64,000 bases of DNA from Botrytis cinerea B05.10 (Eukaryota > Ascomycota > Leotiomycetes > Helotiales > Sclerotiniaceae): assembly GCF_000143535.2 (NCBI RefSeq), contig NC_037318.1, positions 1,922,001 to 1,986,000 on the forward strand, in the 5' to 3' direction. The first letter of the stretch is position 1. The number at the start of each line of letters is the position of its first letter. Positions 56,068 to 64,000 of the stretch are shown in pieces. Below the pieces are notes generated by a model that did not search any database, had not been told where the DNA came from, and saw nothing but the letters and a program-made list of their open reading frames with translations. The translations under genes and the position numbers were made by a program.

Positions 56068-58994
56068 GATGCCTTTTGAAAGAGAGTTTATGGTGGATAT
56101 TATGGTGGGAGGTGTGAGAGAGGAAGATTGAGAGATCTGAGCGGAAAAGAAAGCGTATTGTGATATGAGGAATGAGTGAGTGATATACAATTTTCCTTTT
56201 TGGGTAGAGACGGGAAAGCTGACGAGGCTACACGAGGCTACACCAGGAGGCTGTTATGCGGAATTCTTGACCCCGCTTTCGGTGACAGGAAGAGGAAAAC
56301 CATTGGGCGAACATGGGAACTAGCGCAAATGATATGCAACTTGCTGACACGACCAATCATATTTCAGTATCATATGCAACTTGCTGACCCAAATTAATTT
56401 TATTGTTTTGTACTATCTATGTACGCTCGTTGGCGCCATGAGATGCACATACCTCGTGCCAAAGATGGACGAACGCCTTGCGAGATTAATGGACAATAAG
56501 AACTTCGCTCTCTGACGATTCAAGGAAGCCCCATTGAAAGGGCCGCAGATATTTCGCATCAGTTGGTGTGAAAATGCCCTTCATGTTGTCTACCGTCTCA
56601 GGCTCAAGCTAACTTTTGGTGATGGAGATAGGTTAGGTGAGTTCGATGGTGCACTTACGTTCAATGCCGCGCCCAATTCCTTCTACATACTTTGCCACAG
56701 TCAAAGCCAACAGCAAATCGGCGCGTACACTTTCGCACGCCAGCTCAGCATCTCTTACAGAACATGGAATTTGTACCTTCGCCGATACAGTTTTGTGGAA
56801 GTCAACCACATCTACACGAAGAATGTGCTATCTATCGCTTGAAACAATCCGCAGACAGATTCAGGCGTCAGGATGAAATCTATTCGAGGAATCTCCTTCA
56901 GCATTCACATACACAGACATAATACGGAACAACTGCAGGATCGATAACAATGATTGATTTTTATCGTTGCCTTCATCATGACTAGAAGAGCATACTGCAC
57001 AACTACGACCACCTACTTTCACGAGACAAACCACAAATGATTGGAATAGAGCAGGACGCATGGGTATTTCTCCAGGAAATGAGACATGCACATTCTAAAC
57101 TTCTGCGGACATGGATTTGGAGCGGGACGAGTTGGTGTAAGGATGAATTATCCTGGTTGCCATGCATCCCTATATTTTTATACAGGAACTCACCTGATCC
57201 ATTACAAGGTAAAAAGACGTTTCACCCCCCACGGGAAGTATCTCGTTTCTTCATCTGAAGAAAATGTAACCAGGTAGGTATCATTTGTCTCATTTTTCCA
57301 TCACGTATATCGTCACCTCACCGGCCACTAGTAGGATTTCTGGTTTTGTACCTTTGCTCGTTTCTAAATCAGTGACATCCTTGAAGTCTCAAATGTTGCA
57401 AATAAAAATATAAGCTCGTATGCCTTACTCCTCTACCGCATTCTCATTTTGATAATCATCTATACTGTTTTATTGAAGTCTTGCAAAATGTTACAATTTC
57501 CAATGAAGAATTATCAAGCCTGCCCCACGAGTTCATGACCAGGAATAAACTTGAGGTAGCATTGCATTCTGCAATTGTTGGGATTGCGACGATATTGGTC
57601 GCATTTGTTGCCTCGGAGCGAGGATCAATGATTTCGCCCGTTGAAAATTTGTTTCTAACCCGTTTTCGATATTGCCCGAAATGTTGAGTGTTTCACTGAT
57701 GCATATATCACAAAACGCAACGCACAACTATGTCTCGGCACACAGGAGTCACTTCTGCATCTTTTCTTCAGTCACTTGTGAATTTAAGGGGTCCATGCCT
57801 CGATTCTACTGGGAGATTGCAGAAAATTGATTTCGTCTCCTGAAATATCACATTATAATTTCTTTACACAGCATGCATGGGTATCTTGGTAATGTGCATT
57901 TTCCCATGTTCGGTTCGTGGTTGGTAAGACAGGTCGTCATATGAAATAAGCGGAATCCATGGTGGTGATTGGATTGTAGGTAGTTAAGGAAGATTGTAAT
58001 CAGGCTCGTTTGTTTCTGGATCTTCTAAAGGGGCAAGAAGAGGGGAATATTAGAGGTTTTATTTGTCAGTCATGAGGTTAACGCCAGAGTCATTAGACAT
58101 TTTGTTATCAGGGAAATTCTAGAGAGAGGGCATTCTAGACTCTAATAACTTAGATAAGAACATTAGGAGAATGGGACACAGGAAAGAGAATCACAACTAT
58201 TGAATTGTTGATGGAAGAGCGGGGGAATGGAACGAATTTGCGGACGGTACCATTAAGATACAGACTGACCTTGACAGATCCGAAATGATATGATGAACCT
58301 ACCCAGGCTAGGTAGTTCTAAAAGCAAAATAAAAATAAAAAATGGAATCGATATGCATTGAGTAGAAACTGACGGCGTAAGATTGTGTCAATTCTGAATA
58401 CCATAGGAGCAAGAAACAAACGTTGGTTCACGATGAGGAGTCTTCTTTCTTTTGAATATGATATTTTCACTCCAGGACTGACTGACTGACTGAATATACT
58501 ATTGAGTATAAGTATTTTTATGACACCGATAGGTAGGCTATGTATTGTCATGATGATTGATCATAAATATTGAAATAAATGTTTGTATATCACGAGTATA
58601 TACTGTACTATTTTTTCTGATATATTGCTTAGTCAGCTAGATAAACCAACCACCAAATTGGAATATTGATAATGTCAATAGCATTTGCTCCACCCCCTTT
58701 CCAGTTACGAGAATGAAGTGGCCGATATATCACAATCATTAGTCTTTTCTTGTTGAGACGTATCAAGGCAATATAAGCCAGAAAGTTTCCCTCGCATCTC
58801 GAGCGCATGCCTGGTTTTGATAGGATTTGATTTTTTCATCAAAAGCAACATGTTACATGTGCTGACATTTGCCACTTCATTCGGCTGAGAACACTCCAAT
58901 CTCCTTCGCGCACCCTGGAATTGAAGTTACATATGCATCCTGAGTTCCCTTTGCACGTGTTCAATTAATAAGCAATATTAATTTCAACTCTACC
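56068..58994. other. intergenic region, about 2.9 kb
   Basis: Back-to-back promoters of the FMP52-like and helicase genes. Several small overlapping frames occur at 56530-57290 but none shows a family motif or credible splicing. A GACT short repeat lies near 58480. Confidence 0.5.
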
Positions 58995-61523
58995 ATGCTT
59001 CGAGGTTGCCTTCGACGGCCACTCGCGACGTTGGGAATATCTTCTGCTACACGTCATTCCAGGCATCTCCCATACTCACCAAACTCATTGCCATGGGCAG
59101 TTTTGGATCAGAAAGCTTGTCTACCTCATGGCGTCGTCCTCTGTATCAGAAACCTGGCGCATGTCGCGGCTGCAACAGCGGGAAGTGTCCCGGATGAGAC
59201 GGTTGCTGCTGTCCGGGGTATTGGACCACCCAGGACCTTGTTACCACCATCTCCCGAACAACAAATTGCTATTGACACATTGTTACATACCAAAAAGAAT
59301 ATCATCGTTGATGCATGCGCTGGTTCTGGAAAAACGACCACGATCTTACATCTTGCACAATCTGCACCTGATACCAGATTCCTAGTATTGGTTTATAACC
59401 GGCGCTTGATGTTAGAGACAAAACAGAGGATAGAAGATTTGGGCTTGACCAATGTGACAGTACAGAACTATCATACACTAGGAGCTAGGTACTACACGTC
59501 AGAATGTGCTACCGACCAAGGTCTCAAGCGAGTTGTGGAGGATGATATGAATATCTTTGATAACATGGAACTTCCTGAATTTTCGGTCTTGATTCTGGAT
59601 GAACAGCAGGATATGACACCGATATTGAAAAGGTTTGTGGATAAGGTCTTACGTGACAAAGGATTCATTGGGCATAACCGACAGGCCAAATCAGGAAACC
59701 CGTTGAGGGTCGTAGTTTTGGGCGACAGACGTCAAGAAGTTTATGGATTCAACAATGCAGATTCGCGCTTCTTGTCTATGGCTAATCACCCTGAAGTCTT
59801 CGGTTATATAAATGACCAAGAATGGATCTTGGCGGATCAGACTGCCTCAAATCGTATGACGCAATCCAATGTTGACTTTATCAACCAGCAACTTCTCAAA
59901 GATCCGAGTGGAAAGCCCATGCGGGCAGTAAAATCCCATGATGCATCAGGTCGACCTTACCCTCAACCACGCTATGTTATATGTGATCCATATGATGACT
60001 TAGTGCACGAGGTACAAAGACTTCTGGAATTTCCTGACATATCCCCGAACGATATAATAGTTCTCTCGCCATCGGTGCGTGGTATCTCGCCTGCAATCTA
60101 TCTCGCTAATGATCTTGCACTCCGAGGAATTCCTGTATTCAGATCAGATTCGGATGTATCAGAAATCGCACCTGAAGTTGCACATGGAAAAGTATTGATA
60201 TGCACTTATCATCAAGCAAAGGGAATTGAGCGCAAGGCCTCGATTGTTCTTGGATTTGATCAGGCATATCACAGTTTTTTCAACAAGGTCTCAGAAGATC
60301 CTATTGCTGTCACTAATCCGCAATACGTGGCAGCTACCCGAGCACTTGAGCATCTTGTCCTTATTCATGCGCACACAAACGCTCCCTTACCCTTCGTGGA
60401 CCTGGATACTGTGGATCAAACATGTGATTTGGTCATGACTCGCAATCTCGATATTCAACCACAGGGCCCTGAAAGACAAGTACCTTTATTCGGCGTCACT
60501 GCATTGTGTCGAAATGTTTCAGAAACTCTTATAACTGACTGTCTAAGTCGTCTCGAGTTCAAACTGATTGCCGAACCGACTTACGGAAGCTCGCCTCCAC
60601 CTTCTGAAATTCAAGACATTTATGGTCTTGTTGAAGCCGTGGCTGCAATTACTGGAACGGCTATTCCTGCTGTTTTCCAGTGGCGTCTAAAAAAGAGGTT
60701 GGACATACTTGCGGGACCTTTAAAACTTCTCGAGCCACCTAAGAGACCTACGAAACGACGAAATCCGCTACGCGAGCTTCCAAATGAATTTTATGAGAGG
60801 ATTCAGAACATAAAGTACGCATATGACACTGGGGTTATTACAACCGGTGATATATTATACTTATCAAACCTTGAGATGGCAGCAAAAGATAAAGATATTA
60901 CCAAGCTCTTGAGTATTCCATTGATGGGGTACACATGGGTAACAGAGACGTATTATCAATACATTCATTATGTCCTGAACACACTACCAGGCGACGCCAA
61001 AATTTCAGGACAAGGCATATTTTTCGAAAGCTCGAGGTATCGCAAGTTTCCCTTTGTCACCTACGGTGGTGGGCCTATAGCACCCTTGAAGAAATTTGGA
61101 GTCATAGTAGGTGGCGCCATGGATATATGTCGACCCAAAAAAGAGATTGCTGCCGTTTGGGAAATCAAACATTCAGATTCCCTATCTCCAGAACATCTAC
61201 TACAGGTTGCTTTATACATGCTACTTCTCGGAGAAAAATCATCAGGATTCCTCGTATCTGCACGTACTGGTCAGACGGTACAAGTTTTTCCCAAGACTCC
61301 GGGATCGCTTATGGAAATTCTGCAATTGCTTGTTGATTCTAAATCCGGGGGTGAACAGTCGAGATTGTTGAATACATATTCGGATGAGGAGTTTTTGGAA
61401 GAATGTAAAAGGGATTTTGGGGGTTTGGTGGGGAAATGTGCATTGCCGGCTTGGTTTGCTATGAAACCTAGTGGGTCTAGGTTTAAGAAGGGGGTGAGAG
61501 AGCGGAAAGCAAAAATGGATTAA
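58995..61523 (+). CDS. UvrD-like SF1 helicase fused to a RecB/Cas4-like nuclease domain
   Basis: Single exon, 842 aa. Helicase motifs in order: I VDACAGSGKTTT (about 105-116), Ia LVYNRRL, Ic NYHTLG, II LDEQQD (201-206), III VVLGDRRQEVYGFNNAD (240-256), IV SNRMTQ, V CTYHQAKGIERK and VI PQYVAATRALEHLVLIH. From about residue 600 a second domain ends in a PD-(D/E)xK nuclease core: GGAMDI (D710), WEIK (E723 and K725) and LLQVALY (Q737 and Y741, the RecB-family QxxxY). This combination resembles AddA/RecB-type recombination helicases. The first 35 residues are Arg-rich without acids, a likely mitochondrial presequence. Absence of introns in a genome of intron-rich genes could hint at past transfer, but long single exons also occur here (MFS gene). 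Role inferred: DNA end processing or repair. Confidence 0.9.
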   Translation: MLRGCLRRPLATLGISSATRHSRHLPYSPNSLPWAVLDQKACLPHGVVLCIRNLAHVAAATAGSVPDETVAAVRGIGPPRTLLPPSPEQQIAIDTLLHTKKNIIVDACAGSGKTTTILHLAQSAPDTRFLVLVYNRRLMLETKQRIEDLGLTNVTVQNYHTLGARYYTSECATDQGLKRVVEDDMNIFDNMELPEFSVLILDEQQDMTPILKRFVDKVLRDKGFIGHNRQAKSGNPLRVVVLGDRRQEVYGFNNADSRFLSMANHPEVFGYINDQEWILADQTASNRMTQSNVDFINQQLLKDPSGKPMRAVKSHDASGRPYPQPRYVICDPYDDLVHEVQRLLEFPDISPNDIIVLSPSVRGISPAIYLANDLALRGIPVFRSDSDVSEIAPEVAHGKVLICTYHQAKGIERKASIVLGFDQAYHSFFNKVSEDPIAVTNPQYVAATRALEHLVLIHAHTNAPLPFVDLDTVDQTCDLVMTRNLDIQPQGPERQVPLFGVTALCRNVSETLITDCLSRLEFKLIAEPTYGSSPPPSEIQDIYGLVEAVAAITGTAIPAVFQWRLKKRLDILAGPLKLLEPPKRPTKRRNPLRELPNEFYERIQNIKYAYDTGVITTGDILYLSNLEMAAKDKDITKLLSIPLMGYTWVTETYYQYIHYVLNTLPGDAKISGQGIFFESSRYRKFPFVTYGGGPIAPLKKFGVIVGGAMDICRPKKEIAAVWEIKHSDSLSPEHLLQVALYMLLLGEKSSGFLVSARTGQTVQVFPKTPGSLMEILQLLVDSKSGGEQSRLLNTYSDEEFLEECKRDFGGLVGKCALPAWFAMKPSGSRFKKGVRERKAKMD

Positions 61524-62458
61524 TTCCACTGATGTCATTACTCACGTTTCGGCAATGCTAGAGTTGCAATTTGTGAAGTGGATAATGGTGACTATATACA
61601 TAGACGGTAAATATACTCTACGAAATAGATAATAAGTACAGATAAAAGCAGAAATCAATGGAAAATATAAACCATACTAAAACCATACTAAAACCCACTT
61701 TATCGATTTCTGCACTGAGTATCTTCAATGCATGAGACGTTCAATTTCATCTCCAGCCATATTTGACGGGTGTAAATTGATGCCGATATCCTTTATGCTT
61801 TTGCTTGAGTTTTGGAGAGCTGGAACTGAAATGCAAGTTGCGAAATCAATAATAATGTGATAGAAAATGACAGTAATCAATTTTCAGAGGTAACGCTCAC
61901 TATCGTGTAAAAAATAGCATTCGAGAAATGCCAGTATATAATTAGTGTTTATGATAGCTATTCTTGACCAAAATTCGTTCAGCAGTATCTCCAGATCGTC
62001 TCCTCGGGATTTGGAACGGGATCTGATAATCGGTACAGGATAATTATCAATCTTTGTATGTACCATAGCCTATTGGATTACCACCATCTTATCATCCTAA
62101 TCCACCTATATTAAATTGGTATTAAAACTAATGAAGAGAGCTTTTGATTCGTTGGAAAGTCTGCTTCATGGTGAAGTTGCGACAGTAATTGATGGTGCGT
62201 CAACTAGCCCCGCACTTCTCTCTTTTATCCGCTTCCGTATACGGGAATGTTCAATAATATGATGGGTTCATTAATTGGTAAGTAATCATGTCGCATAAGT
62301 TGTAGAACCGTGAAATTTGTGTCATTCAAAGAAATCGATCTTCACATGTTCTTGCGATTTGGCAAATTAAGCTTTATATAGCAAAGCACTTTTCTACTGT
62401 TCGTGTACAATCAATTCTCTTTAGCGATGTATCAAGGATCTCGAGTCACTCGATAAAA
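61524..62458. other. intergenic region
   Basis: Short tandem CCATACTAAAA units at about 61671-61695. The last 100 bp are the promoter and leader of the hydrolase gene. No gene seen. Confidence 0.6.
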
Positions 62459-63468
62459 ATGACTCAACCAAGCGCAGCCTGTTGCAAAGGTACTCCAATA
62501 TCGTTACATGGGCCAGAATACAAACTCTCCGGCGAGTTTATTGACATTGGCGGGACAAAATATTGTACATTCCCCTCTTCCATGAAAAAAACTTACTGAG
62601 AAATATTATGCAGACGTCACTGGACCCGAGAACGCCACATCAGCCATTGTCTTAGTCTATGACATCTTCGGTTTTTGGACCCAGACGCTCCTAGGCGCTG
62701 AAATTCTCGCTGCCACAAAGATTTCATCATCTCCTCAAGGTATAAAGGTATTTGTGCCTGATTTCTTTGGGCCGGGCAATGAAGCAGATATCGCTTATTG
62801 GCCTGCGGATACAGGTGAGAAATGGGATTATATCTTCAAGATATTTGAGAACCAAGCGGAAAAGGAAAAGAACCTTAAAAGACTCGGGGAGTTTATGAAT
62901 GTGTTAAAGGAAAGAGATGAAGTAAAGAATGTGAAGAGTTGGGGGATTGCTGGATACTGTTGGGGTGCAAAGGTTCGTAAATCTTACTTTGGACATTTAT
63001 TACATGCATAAAGCGAACATTATGAAGTCCTGACAATTAATAGATAGTGACAATGGCTTCACAAGAAGGAACTATCTTCAAGGCAGGAGCTCAAACACAT
63101 CCATCTTTGGTAGACCCGGAAGATGCCAAATTGGTAACGATTCCACAAATTGTTCTACTTAGTAAGGATGAGAATAAAGAGGTTTGTGCCATTGTCTCAA
63201 ACAAATAGGATAACGCTGATGAAATTTCTGTAGCAATGCAAAACATATGAGAACAATGTGAAGGTCGAAAAGTACTTTGAGGCTTTCGATGATCAAGTGC
63301 ACGGCTGGATGTCTTCAATGTGAGTAACTTATTAGCTTAGAAGCTTAGTATGGCCTTTTGCTGATCAAAAACTTCCCAAACAGGGGTGATTTGGAAAATC
63401 CAAGGACTCGTGAAGAATACTATCGTGGATATAAATTGTGGAGTGAATTTTTTGCCAAGTATCTATGA
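62459..63468 (+). CDS. Dienelactone hydrolase family protein
   Basis: Five exons: 62459-62564, 62614-62972, 63044-63181, 63234-63319 and 63384-63468 (257 aa). Alpha/beta-hydrolase fold with a Cys nucleophile: GIAGYCWGAK carries the catalytic Cys, SKDENKE the Asp region, and DDQVHGWMSS the His. The N-terminus MTQPSAACCKG and VLVYDIFGFWTQT are typical of fungal members. The family includes carboxymethylenebutenolidase of aromatic degradation, but most fungal members are uncharacterised esterases. The intron in the middle of HGWMSSM|GDLENP is phase 2 and restores the usual RTREEYYRGY tail. No signal peptide, so probably cytosolic. Confidence 0.92.
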
Positions 63469-64000
63469 GATATTGGGCAAGTCTATTAAAAGGAAATAGA
63501 TCAAGGATTCTCTTGAACAATAACAGAACAGAATCAGTACTGATATGTGTCTAATTCTCTCTGGAATAAGATAGATGTTGGAGTTTCGAGAAGATTGTCG
63601 TCCGAAATTTCCACGTGATATGGTTGACTTGAAACTAGCTTCCCCACAGATTCCCCGCACTCGTCATGAAGCTAATCGACACATGACATTTGGTCTTTCA
63701 ATTGTTAGACATCATGATTAAAATTGTATTCCAATAATAGGTATAATTGCAAAAGTAAGATGCTTCTTGAATATGGAGAGATAAATTACAAACATACTGT
63801 TCGGCGAAACTATCTTCGGATTTAATAATAGGCTGTCGGACGTTCTGAAATATGGCTCCATTGGGTTCATGGAAAATATGGAAGGCGAAATCCCATCGTC
63901 AGAAGAATTGACAAAGCGCGGAGGAAAGAATAAACACCTGAAGGTGTTTTGTAAGGCCCAGTATGCCTTTCGAGGTCTGGATACAAATGGTAGAATAGAC
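63469..64000. other. intergenic region to the window end
   Basis: No gene recognised. Sequence near 63800-64000 could belong to a gene beyond the window, but no motif is visible. Confidence 0.5.

Noticed and set aside
56530..57290. Several overlapping plus-strand frames before the helicase gene
   Set aside because: Different frames overlap with no family motif and no consistent splice sites joining them.

Overview
The window looks like nuclear DNA of a filamentous ascomycete. Genes are mostly multi-exon with short GT-AG introns (about 47-190 nt, most 49-70 nt) carrying CTAAC-type branch points. Recognisable products include cytosolic ribosomal proteins, a LaeA-like methyltransferase, Zn(2)Cys(6)/fungal_trans regulators, WSC domains and a Uds1 (up-regulated during septation) protein. 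A leotiomycete of the Sclerotiniaceae (Botrytis/Sclerotinia-like) would fit, but that is an inference from overall impression, not a database match. All exon boundaries below were read by eye from splice sites and frame continuity.

Layout. 1-1213: broken WSC-domain gene, cut by the window edge. 2232-3554: LaeA-like methyltransferase. 3981-4574: NTF2-like small protein. 5441-9089: Cys-rich copper P1B-ATPase, flanked on both sides by related LTR-like repeats. 9844-21241: a metabolic group made of D-glycerate 3-kinase, a tartrate/D-malate dehydrogenase, two regulators (one with only the regulatory domain, one with only a zinc-cluster DNA-binding domain), a divergent GAPDH paralogue and a sugar-porter-type MFS transporter. 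24279-26108: acidic/Gly-rich protein of unknown function. 27955-30188: RPL10 (uL16) and RPL30 (eL30) in tandem. 32126-34096: coiled-coil protein. 34-44 kb: gene-poor region with repeats, an inverted-repeat element, one hypothetical gene and a tRNA-Lys(CTT). 44062-46254: leukotriene A4 hydrolase/aminopeptidase. 46-52 kb: gene desert. 52385-54641: Uds1-domain protein. 55244-56067: NAD(P)-binding FMP52/TIP30-like protein. 58995-61523: UvrD-like helicase fused to a RecB/Cas4-like nuclease domain. 62459-63468: dienelactone hydrolase.

The most interesting hypothesis is that 9.8-21.2 kb is a tartrate/glycerate utilisation cluster. Tartrate dehydrogenase-family enzymes can yield D-glycerate (by decarboxylation) or oxaloglycolate. 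Glycerate 3-kinase makes 3-phosphoglycerate. A GAPDH paralogue could act on the gluconeogenic side, and an MFS porter could import the substrate. The divergent kinase/dehydrogenase intergenic region and the GAPDH and MFS promoters all carry a similar CGGA-N-TT-type element spaced like a zinc-cluster binding site (CGG-N10-CGG in its two best copies).

A second item is the single-exon SF1 helicase-nuclease fusion with a basic, possibly mitochondrial N-terminus. Several mobile-element candidates are described: a TTA-flanked AT-rich MITE whose terminal repeats differ only by transitions, a 0.7 kb nested inverted-repeat element, two LTR-like repeats and a dispersed repeat pair.
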